Shown here: positions 54,088 through 62,090 of the stretch, piece by piece
Layout of the letters: each line of letters begins with the position of its first letter
How positions within the stretch are numbered: position 1 is the stretch's first letter
The notes under the pieces: model-generated
The model's input: only the letters and a program-made list of their open reading frames with translations
What the model was told of the DNA's origin: nothing
The model's database searches: none
Position numbers and translations under genes: made by a program
Origin: Streptomyces sp. f51
GTDB taxonomy: Bacteria > Actinomycetota > Actinomycetes > Streptomycetales > Streptomycetaceae
Direction of reading: 5' to 3'
Assembly: GCF_037940415.1 (NCBI RefSeq)
Contig: NZ_CP149798.1
Coordinates: 372,001-436,000, forward strand
Length of the DNA: 64,000 nucleotides

Positions 54088-54923
54088 TCACGGCTTGAGG
54101 AACCCGGCGTCCGTGAGGACCTTCTGGCCTTGCGGGGACTGGACGAGGGCGATGAACTCCTGGGCGGCCTCGGCGTTCTTCGCGTTCTTCAGCTCGACGA
54201 TCGGATAGTCGTTGACGGCGTCGGACGACTCGGGGAATTCCACGCCGGTCACCTTGTCGCCTGCGGACTTCACGTCGGTCTTGTAGACGAGGGACGCGTC
54301 GGCCTCCTTCAGCACCACCTTGTTCAGGGCGGCCTTCACGTCCTGCTCGTAGGAGACCGGGGTCAGCTTGACGCCGGCCGCGTCCAGGACCTTCTGCGTG
54401 GCGGCGCCGCAGGGCACGGTCTTGTCGCACAGGACGACCTTGAGGCCGGACTTGGTGAGGTCGTCCAGAGAGGCGATCTTGTCCGGGTTGCCGGGCAGGG
54501 TGGCGATCTCCAGCTGGTTGCGCGCGAAGGTGGCCGGTGTCCCCGAGGCGTCGCCCGCGTCCGTGACGATCTTCATCGTGGTCGGGCTCGCGGCGGCGAA
54601 CACCTCCGCCGGGGCACCGCCCTTGATGCTCGCCGCCAGGGTGTCGCTGCCGCCGAAGCTGAAGGTCACCTTGGTGCCCGGGTGCGCCTTCTCGAACTCC
54701 TTGCCGAGCTCGGTGAACGTCTCCTTGAGCGAGGCGGCGGCGAACACGGTCACGGTGCCGGACAGCTTGGAGGAGGCGGCCGCCGCGGCGGAGGCGTCCA
54801 CCCGCGAGGTGGAGTCGGAGGACTGGGACGAGGAGGAACAGGCGCTCAGGGCCAGCAGTACGGAAACCCCGCACCGAACGCCTGAAGGGTCCGGCGGGTC
54901 CGACGAGCGGAACGAGTCGTCAC
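54088..54923 (-). CDS. modA: ModA-like molybdate ABC transporter substrate-binding lipoprotein with an apparent frameshift in its signal peptide
   Basis: The body (from about 54801 down) is a complete periplasmic-binding-protein fold of ModA type (VTVFAAASLKETFTELGKEF, SFGGSDTLAASIKGGAP..). A GTG at 54923, behind a strong GAGGAG site, starts VTTRSARRTRRTLQAFGAG, but the frame then hits a stop at 54846. In the other frame the sequence continues VSVLLALSACSSSSQSS, a perfect lipobox (LSAC). One base is missing from the G-run complementary to 54867-54870. As read, no full-length exported ModA is made. No modB or modC is present. It could be a real mutation or a base-calling error. Confidence 0.75.
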
Positions 54924-54945
54924 AGTGCTCTCCTCAAGAGACGTC

Positions 54946-54964
54946 CGGCGGTCCGGGACCGCCG
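54946..54964. promoter_or_regulatory. palindrome upstream of modA
   Basis: CGGCGGTCCGGGACCGCCG is a near-perfect 19-bp palindrome (8-bp arms, 3-base centre) placed 23 bp before the modA start. It could be a regulator site or a stem in the leader; no known ModE consensus is recognisable. Confidence 0.4.
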
Positions 54965-55141
54965 CACGGCCCGGATTCCTCAGAACGCCATCGTGATCCA
55001 CCGCGGGACCGCAACCGCTGACCATCACGCCCATGTCGCGTGGGCCGATCGGGTGGGGTGGCGCCGGCGCGCGGATTCGGTGGGGCACCGTCGCGCCGGG
55101 CGGGTGCGTGCCGGCTCCCTGGAGAAGGAGGCGCAAGCGGC

Positions 55142-55633
55142 TCAGTGGCGGAAGGTGAAGGCGTGGGGCGCCGGGCCGTGGGCGTTGAGGTGTTCCAGTC
55201 TGGAGACGCCGTCCCGCCAGGTGGGTGTCACGCCGTCGGGGACCCACCAGAGCACGTGGTTCGGGTGTTCCGTCCTCTCGAACCAGTCGTTGCGCCTGCT
55301 CAGCGCCTTTCGGTGGGGGCCGGTGTAGACGGCATCGGAGGCGGAGCCCGGGTCGGTCCAGAGCGAGAGGGTCGCGGCGAGCGCGGTGGTTTCCACCGTA
55401 CGGCCCTTGTCGTACCAGGCCGGGACGGCGAACTCTCCCCACGCACCCCAGTCCGCCTCGAAGAGCAAGCCCCGGTCACCGCCCGCCGCTTCGGCCCGAG
55501 CGATGTATCCGGGGTGCCGACCGATGTTCCGGTAGACGGCCTCGCCCATGTCGTAGAACTCGCGCGTGAGAGGTGCGGGATCGACGAGAGGGGACTTCAG
55601 GACGCCGAAGGTGTACAGCGCGAGTTGGGGCAT
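55142..55633 (-). CDS. DUF3291 domain protein
   Basis: A 163-residue protein matching the DUF3291 pattern: LYTFGVLKSPLVDP at the start, YIARAEAAGGDRGLLFEADWGAWGEFAVPAWYD, then SDAVYTGPHRKALSRRNDWF and a Trp-rich HVLWWVPDG. Related domains have the ferredoxin-like fold of dye-decolourising or monooxygenase proteins. The function is unknown. It lies between modA and sodF with its own upstream region. Confidence 0.88.
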   Translation of the reverse strand: MPQLALYTFGVLKSPLVDPAPLTREFYDMGEAVYRNIGRHPGYIARAEAAGGDRGLLFEADWGAWGEFAVPAWYDKGRTVETTALAATLSLWTDPGSASDAVYTGPHRKALSRRNDWFERTEHPNHVLWWVPDGVTPTWRDGVSRLEHLNAHGPAPHAFTFRH

Positions 55634-55808
55634 GCGTCTCTCCCTGGTCGGACTCGCCGGGCGTCACCGGACCAGCCCTTCGCGGGCTGCTCAGCCGGAA
55701 CGAACTCCGGTGCGACCGTGGGCGATCGCCGAGGACCAGGTGAAGGTAGCCGCCTCCGCGGGCCCTGTCGAAGTTGCGTTTTCCTTGCCCGAGTGGCCTC
55801 CGGACGGG

Positions 55809-55835
55809 CTCCCGCACGTCATGTCCGTACGGGAG
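55809..55835 (-). terminator. hairpin downstream of sodF
   Basis: CTCCCG (55809-55814) pairs with CGGGAG (55830-55835), and after one mismatch ACG/CGT extends the stem. It begins 12 bp beyond the sodF stop codon. Confidence 0.6.
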
Positions 55836-55846
55836 TCCCGCCGCGT

Positions 55847-56488
55847 TCACGGAGTGAGCAGCAGGCTGTCGCCGCGCTCCTTGGCCGCGGCGTAACGCCG
55901 GGCCACGTCCTGCCAGTTGACGACGGCCCACATGGCGTCGATGAAGTCGACCTTCTGGTTCTTGTACTGGAGGTAGAAGGCGTGCTCCCAGGCGTCGAAG
56001 ACCAGGATCGGGGTCGAGCCCTGGCCGACGTTGCCCTGGTGGTCGTAGACCTGCTCGACGATCAGACGGCCGCTGAGGGGCTCGTGGGCGAGGACACCCC
56101 AGCCCGAACCCTGCGTGGTCGCGGCGGCCTTGGTGAGCTGGGCCTTGAAGCCCGCGAAGGAGCCGAAGGACTCGGCGATCGCGTCCGCGAGGTCACCGAC
56201 GCCGTCCTCCGCGAGGGGTTCGCCGCCGCCGTCGCCGGTCATGTTGTGCCAGTAGATGCTGTGCAGGATGTGTCCGGACAGGTGGAAGGCCAGGTTCTTC
56301 TCCAGGCCGTTGATCCAGCCCCACTGCTCCTTGTCACGGGCCTCCGCGAGCTGCTCCAGGGCGTCGTTCGCGCCCTTGACGTACGCCGCGTGGTGCTTGT
56401 CGTGGTGCAACTCGACGATCTGCGGGTTGATGACCGGTTCGAGCGCCGCGTAGTCGTACGGAAGCTCAGGGAGCGTGTAAACCGCCAT
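55847..56488 (-). CDS. sodF: iron (Fe/Mn-type) superoxide dismutase
   Basis: The 213-residue enzyme converts superoxide to oxygen and hydrogen peroxide in the cytoplasm. Metal ligands are visible: His28 in [13 protein letters not shown], the second His in the helix [15 protein letters not shown], and Asp and His in [12 protein letters not shown]. The Gln/Gly pattern [11 protein letters not shown] is of the Fe-SOD group. In Streptomyces sodF is repressed by Nur when nickel is available, and a Nur-like box lies upstream. ATG 56488 has GGAGG at 9 bases; the TTG six bases upstream is too close to it. Confidence 0.96.
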   Translation of the reverse strand: MAVYTLPELPYDYAALEPVINPQIVELHHDKHHAAYVKGANDALEQLAEARDKEQWGWINGLEKNLAFHLSGHILHSIYWHNMTGDGGGEPLAEDGVGDLADAIAESFGSFAGFKAQLTKAAATTQGSGWGVLAHEPLSGRLIVEQVYDHQGNVGQGSTPILVFDAWEHAFYLQYKNQKVDFIDAMWAVVNWQDVARRYAAAKERGDSLLLTP

Positions 56489-56509
56489 GTCCAACGTCCT
56501 CCGATGTTA

Positions 56510-56526
56510 TTGCGAGTCATATGCAA
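56510..56526 (-). promoter_or_regulatory. Nur-like operator of sodF
   Basis: TTGCGAGTCATATGCAA fits the known Streptomyces Nur box pattern tTGCaa-N5-ttGCAA, with spacing exact and outer TGC/GCA core intact. It lies 22 bp before the sodF start codon. Nur is the nickel-responsive Fur-family repressor of sodF. Confidence 0.7.
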
Positions 56527-56723
56527 CTGCAAGATAACAGCAAGAGCAACTGATTGCCGATCAAGAAGCGGGCCTGCGTCATCGCCGTTCGCTTCTACAA
56601 GTCGTCCGGCTTCGGGCCGCGCGGAACCCTGCCGAGCAAGGGGCTGGACGCACCGCAGGCAGGATGAAGCGGCTCCGCCCGGGCGCCGGTGGCCAGTGGC
56701 GGTGCCCCTCCTTCGGGGGCGGC

Positions 56724-57860
56724 TCAGCGGTTCGTCGGACGCGGGCGTCCGAGTGCGAAACGGCTCGGTCCCGGCTCTCCGCGTACCAGCGCGGCCGCCA
56801 ACTCGCCGATGACCGGAGCGAACTTGAAGCCGTGCCCGGAGAACCCTCCCAGCACGGTGACCGGACCCTGCCGGTCGATGACGAAGTCGTGGTCGGGGGT
56901 GGTGGTGTACAGGCAGGTCACGGCCTCGGGCGCGGTGTGGTCCACGCCGGGGAGCCAGCGCTCGGCGTACGCCGCCAGCTCTCGCAGGATCACGGCGTCC
57001 GGGGTGCGGTCGCGCCGGTCGGGGTCGACGACGGGGCCGACGCCGTGGAAGCCCGCCTTGACACCGTCGGTGCTGCCGAGTCCGTACACCCCGTCCGCGG
57101 TGAGGCCGTCGACGGGCAGCGCGGCGCCCGGGTGGTGAATGTAGCTGGGCCAGGTGAGGGCGTCCGCCGCGGGGAAGTGCGCGGGCTGCTCCTGGGTGAC
57201 ACGCAGCACCGGCACGCCGCCGACCGGCGGAGCGGTAGCGCCGCCCAGCATTCCGGGCGCCCAGCCGCCGACCGCGACCACGACCGCGTCGGCGCGCAGT
57301 TCCTCCTCCGTGTCCGTGACCACCCGGACCTCGGCTTCGCCGCGCACCGACAGCCCGGTCACCCGGACGCCGTGCCGGACCTCCGCGCCGTGCGCCCGGG
57401 CCGCCTGCTGGAAGGCGGTGACCGCCTCGTCCGCGTGCAGACGTCCGGCCTCCGGGTGGAAGACCGCACCGGTGTCGGCGCGCAGCCCGGGCCAGCGCTC
57501 GGCGACCTCGTCCGGGCCCAGCCGCTCGGCCGGCCGTCCGGCGGCGGTCAGCGTCTCGTACAGCGCCTCGGTCGTGGCGGCCGGGCCATGGTCGACGGCT
57601 CCGGTGAGGGTGAGCACCTGCCGTCCCGTCTCCTCCTCCAGCCGCCGCCACAGCGGCAGCGACCGCACGGCGAGACCGACGTAGAAAGGGTCCGCGTAGG
57701 CCAGTCGGAAGATCCGCGAGGTGCCGTGCGAGCTGCCCCGGTCGTGGCCGGGCGGGAAGCGCTCCAGCAGGGTGACGCGGTCACCCCGGGCGGCGAGCCG
57801 CCACGCGGCGGACGAACCCATGACACCGCCGCCGATGACGACGACTCGACGAGAAGACAC
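56724..57860 (-). CDS. solA: monomeric sarcosine oxidase/N-methyltryptophan oxidase-like FAD enzyme
   Basis: The 378-residue flavoenzyme oxidises N-methyl amino acids. It shows the Rossmann motif VVVIGGGVMGSSAAWRLA, the FAD loop SSHGTSRIFRLAY, the Cys in TCLYTTTPDHDFVID that carries the covalent flavin in this family, and GGFSGHGFKFAPVIGE near the C terminus. Length is typical. The GTG at 57860 has AAAGGA 9 bases upstream. The exact substrate (sarcosine, N-methyltryptophan or another) cannot be told from sequence by eye. Confidence 0.9.
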   Translation of the reverse strand: MSSRRVVVIGGGVMGSSAAWRLAARGDRVTLLERFPPGHDRGSSHGTSRIFRLAYADPFYVGLAVRSLPLWRRLEEETGRQVLTLTGAVDHGPAATTEALYETLTAAGRPAERLGPDEVAERWPGLRADTGAVFHPEAGRLHADEAVTAFQQAARAHGAEVRHGVRVTGLSVRGEAEVRVVTDTEEELRADAVVVAVGGWAPGMLGGATAPPVGGVPVLRVTQEQPAHFPAADALTWPSYIHHPGAALPVDGLTADGVYGLGSTDGVKAGFHGVGPVVDPDRRDRTPDAVILRELAAYAERWLPGVDHTAPEAVTCLYTTTPDHDFVIDRQGPVTVLGGFSGHGFKFAPVIGELAAALVRGEPGPSRFALGRPRPTNR

Positions 57861-58057
57861 GGTGCTCGATCCTTTGGCGAACGATCCGGACCGCCCGGGG
57901 AACGGGACGCCCCGAGGTTTTCCGGCGTGACCCGCACCTGTCTACCAGCCGTAGGCCCGGAGCGAACCGGCCGGGTCGCCGCCGCCGGCCCCCTGTCCGT
58001 CGACACGCTCGGTCGTGCTCCCTCCTCGCCCCGGCCAAGAGGCTTCGCCACGGACTC

Positions 58058-59248
58058 CTAGCGCCGAACCCGCGGCATCCCCAGGCCGATCCACGAGATG
58101 ATCTCCCGCTGGATCTCGTTGTTGCCGCCGCCGAAGGTGAAGATCACGGCCGAGCGGTAGCCGCGTTCGAGTTCGCCGTGCAGGACCGTGCCGGCCGAGC
58201 CCTCCTTGAGGGCACCGGGGGCCGCGACGATCTCCATCAGCCAGGCGTACGCGTCCCGGCGCGCCTCGGAGCCGTACACCTTGACGGCGGAGGCGTCCTG
58301 CGGGGTGAGCGTCCCCTCCTGGACGGCGTTCACCATGCGCCAGTTGAGGAGCTTCATCGCGTCAAGCCTGGTGTGCGTGCGGGCGAGCAGGCGCCGCACC
58401 CAGGGGAGGTCGACGACGCGGCGCCCGTCGGCGAGCTTGGTCTCCATCGCCCAGCGCTGGACGTCGTGCAGGGCGCGGATGGCCATGGTGCCGTGCGCGG
58501 CGAGCGTGACGCGCTCGTGGTTGAGCTGGTTGGTGATCAGCCGCCAGCCCTTGTTCTCCTCCCCGACCCGCCGGGTGGCGGGGACCTTGATGTTCTCGTA
58601 GTAGCTGGCGGTGGTGTCGTGCGAGGCGAGCGTGTTGATGACGGTGCACGAGTAGCCGGGGTCGGAGGTCGGCACGAGGAGCATGGTGATGCCCTTGTGC
58701 GGCGGGGCGTCCGGATCGGTGCGGACCGCGAGCCACACCCAGTCCGCCGTGTCGCCGTTGGTCGTCCAGATCTTCTGGCCGTCGACCGTGTAGTGGCCGC
58801 TCTCCTCGTCGCCCTCCCGCACCGCCCTGGTCCTGAGCGCGGCGAGATCCGTCCCGGCTCCCGGCTCGCTGTAGCCGATCGCGAAGTCGATCTCGCCGGC
58901 CAGGATCCTCGGCAGGAAGGACGACTTCTGCTCCTCCGTCCCGAACTTCATGATCGTCGGGCCTACGGTGTTGAGCGCCATCAGCGGCAGCGGCACCCCG
59001 GCCTGGGCCGCCTCGTCGAAGAAGATGAACTGCTCCATCGGGCTCAGACCCCGACCGCCGTACTCCTTGGGCCAGCCGACGCCGAGCCAGCCGTCCGCGC
59101 CGAGCCGTCGGATCGTCTCGCGGTAGAAGCGCTTCTGCGCCGCCGGATCGGCGTAGCGGGCGTAGGCGTGATCGGGCACCAACTCGGCGAAGTAGAGACG
59201 AAGTTCGGTCCGCAGCCGCTGCTGCTCCGGCGTGTATTCGAGATGCAC
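58058..59248 (-). CDS. acyl-CoA dehydrogenase (FadE type)
   Basis: The 396-residue flavoenzyme introduces a 2,3-double bond in acyl-CoA thioesters. Family motifs are in order: YGGRGLSPMEQ, FAIGYSEPGAGTDLAALRTRA, IWTTNGDTADWVWLAVRT, and near the C terminus FTFGGGNNEIQREIISW. The motif pattern is of the actinobacterial ACAD group used in steroid and branched-acid catabolism. GTG 59248 has GGAGG at 5 bases. A KstR-like box lies about 44 bp upstream, and no electron-transfer partner is adjacent. Confidence 0.92.
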   Translation of the reverse strand: MHLEYTPEQQRLRTELRLYFAELVPDHAYARYADPAAQKRFYRETIRRLGADGWLGVGWPKEYGGRGLSPMEQFIFFDEAAQAGVPLPLMALNTVGPTIMKFGTEEQKSSFLPRILAGEIDFAIGYSEPGAGTDLAALRTRAVREGDEESGHYTVDGQKIWTTNGDTADWVWLAVRTDPDAPPHKGITMLLVPTSDPGYSCTVINTLASHDTTASYYENIKVPATRRVGEENKGWRLITNQLNHERVTLAAHGTMAIRALHDVQRWAMETKLADGRRVVDLPWVRRLLARTHTRLDAMKLLNWRMVNAVQEGTLTPQDASAVKVYGSEARRDAYAWLMEIVAAPGALKEGSAGTVLHGELERGYRSAVIFTFGGGNNEIQREIISWIGLGMPRVRR

Positions 59249-59291
59249 GGCGCCTCCTGCCTCCCCGGGCACGACCTGACGGCGCACACCG

Positions 59292-59305
59292 TAGAACGTG
59301 TTCCA
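59292..59305 (-). promoter_or_regulatory. KstR-like operator before the acyl-CoA dehydrogenase gene
   Basis: TAGAACGTGTTCCA matches the KstR motif TnnAACnnGTTnnA at every fixed position and has the GAAC/GTTC inverted core. KstR is the actinobacterial repressor of cholesterol catabolism. The KstR gene is not seen here. Confidence 0.6.
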
Positions 59306-59437
59306 GAAATTGGGAATGCCGATGACGCCGGCGGAACGAGTGAGGGGGCGGTGCCCGGTCGCCCGGGCATCGCCCCCTCGTGCGGGCCGGGTTGCCGGCC
59401 GTCGCGGAATATCGTCGCTCGTGCGCCCCCGCCGCCG

Positions 59438-59659
59438 TCAGTGGCAGGGGAACCCGAGCAGGTGCCGGGCGTCGTGGACCCATTCGTGGACGTTCTCGCC
59501 GGAGACGAGGGAGGTGGCGCCCTGTTCGGCGCCGACGAAATAGAGCAGGACCAGCATCAGCATGCCGAAGAAGACCGCCCAGGGGACGATCGCGCCGATC
59601 GGCAGCTTGGCGGGAACGGCGGTGGGGGTGACGGTCGGCTGAACGACGGACTGCGCCAT
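59438..59659 (-). CDS. cbtB: CbtB-type predicted cobalt transporter subunit
   Basis: The 73-residue protein has one transmembrane helix (residues about 24-46) and the CbtB signature HEWVHDARHLLGFPCH at the C terminus, with His residues likely to bind metal. CbtB proteins normally work with CbtA, a five-helix membrane protein; no CbtA-like gene is in the window. AGGAGG precedes the ATG, and a cobalamin riboswitch lies in the leader. Confidence 0.9.
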   Translation of the reverse strand: MAQSVVQPTVTPTAVPAKLPIGAIVPWAVFFGMLMLVLLYFVGAEQGATSLVSGENVHEWVHDARHLLGFPCH

Positions 59660-59707
59660 GGGGCAGAACCTCCTGGGGAACTCGCGTCCCATCTCGGTGG
59701 TGCACAG

Positions 59708-59842
59708 GACGACAGCCACGGGTCTGACTCACCCGCGTCCGTCACCCCTGGCCGGGATGACATGCGCCGGGCTTACAGTGGCGCGACCGTGCCGGACTTC
59801 CACCGGGCTTCCGCCGAACCGTCGTCAATATCCTCGTGACCG
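59708..59842 (-). ncRNA. cobalamin (B12) riboswitch upstream of cbtB
   Basis: On the minus strand the leader reads GGAAGCCCGGTGGAAGTCCG, then GCACGGTCGCGCCACTGTAA, and further on GTGAGTCAGACCCGTGGCTG. These are the conserved core blocks of the cobalamin riboswitch (the GAAnnCGGTGnAAnTCCG box, the CGCCACTGT box and the GTCAGAnnC junction), in the right order and spacing. It ends about 50 bases before the cbtB start. B12 would switch off cobalt uptake. Confidence 0.85.
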
Positions 59843-59941
59843 TACCGCGAAGCCGCACCCCGGCCAAGGGCGCACGACCCCCGTGCGCCGTGCGCCCCAC
59901 GTCCGGCACCGTCCGGGTCCACGACACATGAGAGTGAAGGC

Positions 59942-60517
59942 ATGACCAGCCGAGTTTTCTTGATCTCCGCGGCGATCAGCGAGGCGCTGCGCGAGGCCCG
60001 CTTCGACGACGGCAGTCCGGTGGACGCCTCCGGCCTGCGGGCCGCCCGGACGGCCGCCGCGGCGGGTGCCGTTCCGGCCGGCGGGCGGCTGTGGCTCTCC
60101 CCCACCGTGCGGTGCCGGCAGACCGCCGAGGCGCTCGGACTCGAAGGCGGCATCGACGTAGCGGAGTTGGCGCCTCTCGACGTGGGCCGCTGGCGCGGGG
60201 CGACGCTGGCCGAGGTGAGTGCCGAGGAGCCCGAGGCGGTGGCCCGCTGGCTCTCCGACCCCGCGTCGGCCCCGCACGACGGCGAGTCGGTGCGGGCGTT
60301 CTGCGACCGGGTGACGGAACGCCTGGACGCGGCGGCCGGGTTCGAGGGGCGGACCGTCGCCGTGGTCGAGCCCGAGGTCGTACGGGCCCTGGTGGTACGG
60401 GTGTTGGGAGCGCCCGAACCGGCGTTCTGGCGCGTGGACGTGCCGCCGCTCACCGTCACGGAGTTGAGCGGGCGCGCCGGGCGCTGGAACCTCCGCGCCG
60501 GGCGCCCGCTCGCCTGA
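59942..60517 (+). CDS. histidine phosphatase-family protein with lost catalytic motif
   Basis: The 191-residue protein aligns with the histidine phosphatase/phosphoglycerate mutase fold (GLRAARTAAA, SPTVRCRQTAEAL, DVGRWRGATLAEV, GESVRAFCDRVTERL) but lacks the RHG triad: it reads FLISAAISEALREARF where active members have LVRHGET, and VVEPEVVRALV where they have the second His. So it is probably a non-catalytic or repurposed member. It is divergent from the riboswitch-cbtB unit. A role in cobalt or cobalamin handling is inferred only from that position. Confidence 0.78.
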   Translation: MTSRVFLISAAISEALREARFDDGSPVDASGLRAARTAAAAGAVPAGGRLWLSPTVRCRQTAEALGLEGGIDVAELAPLDVGRWRGATLAEVSAEEPEAVARWLSDPASAPHDGESVRAFCDRVTERLDAAAGFEGRTVAVVEPEVVRALVVRVLGAPEPAFWRVDVPPLTVTELSGRAGRWNLRAGRPLA

Positions 60518-60544
60518 ACGGCCCTGCCCCGGCTGCTCCCGGCC

Positions 60545-60919
60545 TCATCGCAGCGTGGCGAGGAAGTCCGCGCACGCCCGGGCGCATTCACGGCATTTCC
60601 GTGCGGCGCCCTCCGCCCCGGGGCAGCCGTCGAAGGCCTCGGCGCACTCCAGGCAGACGTCCCGGCACCACTCCAGCTGGACGCGCGTGTCCCGCTCGCT
60701 CTGCCCCTGCTGACGGGACAGGACGTGGCAGGTCGCCTCGCACACCTCCGCGCACAGAATGCCCGAACGCCGCGCGGATTCCTGCCTCTTGGGCCCGTCG
60801 GGATTCAGGAGGCTCGCGCGCAGCGCCGCGGTCCGGGCGCACTCGGCGCAGGCCTGGGCGCAGGCGAAGCGGTCCTCCAGGAACCGGAAGAGCTCCTGCT
60901 GTGAAATCGTCGTCGTCAC
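60545..60919 (-). CDS. Cys-rich four-helix-bundle copper-storage-like protein (DUF326)
   Basis: The 124-residue protein has 13 Cys arranged as CxxxCxxC-like helical repeats (FACAQACAECA, GILCAEVCEATCHVL, WCRDVCLECAEAFDGC, KCRECARACADF), the pattern of DUF326/Csp proteins that fill a four-helix bundle with Cu(I). It has no signal peptide, so it would be cytosolic. The GTG at 60919 lacks a clear ribosome site. It is convergent with the histidine-phosphatase-like gene (27-bp gap). Confidence 0.88.
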   Translation of the reverse strand: MTTTISQQELFRFLEDRFACAQACAECARTAALRASLLNPDGPKRQESARRSGILCAEVCEATCHVLSRQQGQSERDTRVQLEWCRDVCLECAEAFDGCPGAEGAARKCRECARACADFLATLR

Positions 60920-60970
60920 AACAGGCGGGTAGCCGGGTCGAGTCGGTTCAAACAGCGCGAGTCCGGACCC

Positions 60971-61363
60971 TCACGCTCCGGCGGCCTCCCGGGAGATCTG
61001 CTCGAACTGCGCCCCCATCGCCTCGGAGAGCGCCTGCGCCGCCGACAACGGGCGGACCATCACGGTGAATTCGTCGATGCGTCCGTCCTCGTCGAAGTGC
61101 AGGAAGTCGCAGCCGTTGATCTCCTTGTCGCCCACCTTGGCCGTGAAGACCAGCGCGTGGTCGCGGCCGTCCGCCCCGGCGATCTCGCGGACGTAGCGGA
61201 AGTCGCTGAAGACACGCCAGACACCCCGCAGGATCGCCGCGGTGATGGGCTTGCCCGGGTACGGCTTGAAGGCGACGGGGCTGGTGAACACGACGTCGTC
61301 GGCCAGCAGCTCCGCGACCGCGTCGAGGTCTCCGGCCTCCACGGCCTTGCGGAAGGAGTTCAT
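60971..61363 (-). CDS. SnoaL-like/NTF2-fold small protein
   Basis: A 130-residue protein with the SnoaL/NTF2-like pattern: FRKAVEAGDLDAVAELLADDVVFTSPV at the start, DHALVFTAKVGDKEINGCDFLHFDEDGRIDEFTVMVRP at the end. Such proteins are small isomerases, hydrolases or binding proteins of unknown substrate. ATG 61363 has AGGGTGAG upstream. It is divergent from a PadR regulator 81 bp away, which probably controls it. Confidence 0.82.
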   Translation of the reverse strand: MNSFRKAVEAGDLDAVAELLADDVVFTSPVAFKPYPGKPITAAILRGVWRVFSDFRYVREIAGADGRDHALVFTAKVGDKEINGCDFLHFDEDGRIDEFTVMVRPLSAAQALSEAMGAQFEQISREAAGA

Positions 61364-61380
61364 CGCACTCACCCTCTTAC

Positions 61381-61392
61381 TCAATTAATTGA
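61381..61392. promoter_or_regulatory. perfect palindrome in the PadR/SnoaL divergent promoter
   Basis: TCAATTAATTGA is a 12-bp perfect palindrome, strikingly AT-rich for this genome, centred between the two divergent genes. It is the likely PadR binding site; the known PadR consensus varies, so the assignment is by position. Confidence 0.55.
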
Positions 61393-61444
61393 TTAGGTGC
61401 GGATAAGATTAGTCCTGGCGTCGCGGGACGTCTAGCCTTGCGGG

Positions 61445-62008
61445 ATGGCATTGCGCAACGCGGTACTGGCCACCCTCCTGGAGGGCGAGGCGTCGGGCTA
61501 CGACCTGGCCAAGGGCTTCGACGCCTCGGTGGCCAACTTCTGGATGGCGACCCCGCAGCAGCTGTACCGGGAGCTCGACCGGATGGAGTCCGAGGGGCTG
61601 ATCGAGGCCCGGCTCGTGCGGCAGGAACGCCGGCCCAACAAGCGGGTCTTCTCGCTGACCCCGGCGGGGCTCGAAGCGCTGGCCTCCTTCACGTCCGGCC
61701 CCGCGAAACCCACCGCGATCCGGGACGAGCTGATGGTCAAGGTGTACGCACTCGACATGGGGGACGCCGACGCCGTCCGGGTGGCGATCGCCGAGCGGCT
61801 GGAGTGGTCGCGGGCCAAGCTGGCCCACTACGAGCGGATCGGCGCCCGGCTGCTCGACGGCCGCACCGAGGACGAGTACCTCGCCACCGTCGAGCGCGTG
61901 GGCCCGTATCTCACTCTCCTGGGGGGACGCGCCTTCGAGCAGGCGATCATCGAGTGGGCGGAACGGGCCCTGCGGGTGCTGGAGCGGCGGGCGGCCGTCG
62001 CCCCCTGA
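61445..62008 (+). CDS. PadR-family transcriptional regulator
   Basis: The 187-residue protein starts MALRNAVLATLLEGEASGYDLAKGFD, the PadR winged-helix opening, followed by ATPQQLYRELDRMESEGLIEARLV and FSLTPAGLEALASF (wing). A C-terminal helical dimerisation domain follows. It is divergent from the SnoaL-like gene and likely represses it; no obvious ligand is indicated. Confidence 0.92.
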   Translation: MALRNAVLATLLEGEASGYDLAKGFDASVANFWMATPQQLYRELDRMESEGLIEARLVRQERRPNKRVFSLTPAGLEALASFTSGPAKPTAIRDELMVKVYALDMGDADAVRVAIAERLEWSRAKLAHYERIGARLLDGRTEDEYLATVERVGPYLTLLGGRAFEQAIIEWAERALRVLERRAAVAP

Positions 62009-62090
62009 CGGCGGCCCGTCCGGATTAGCCTGGTTGCGGGGTTGCTGGGCGGGGCCCCATTCGGCTCGGCTCGGATCGCAGGAGGCAGTC

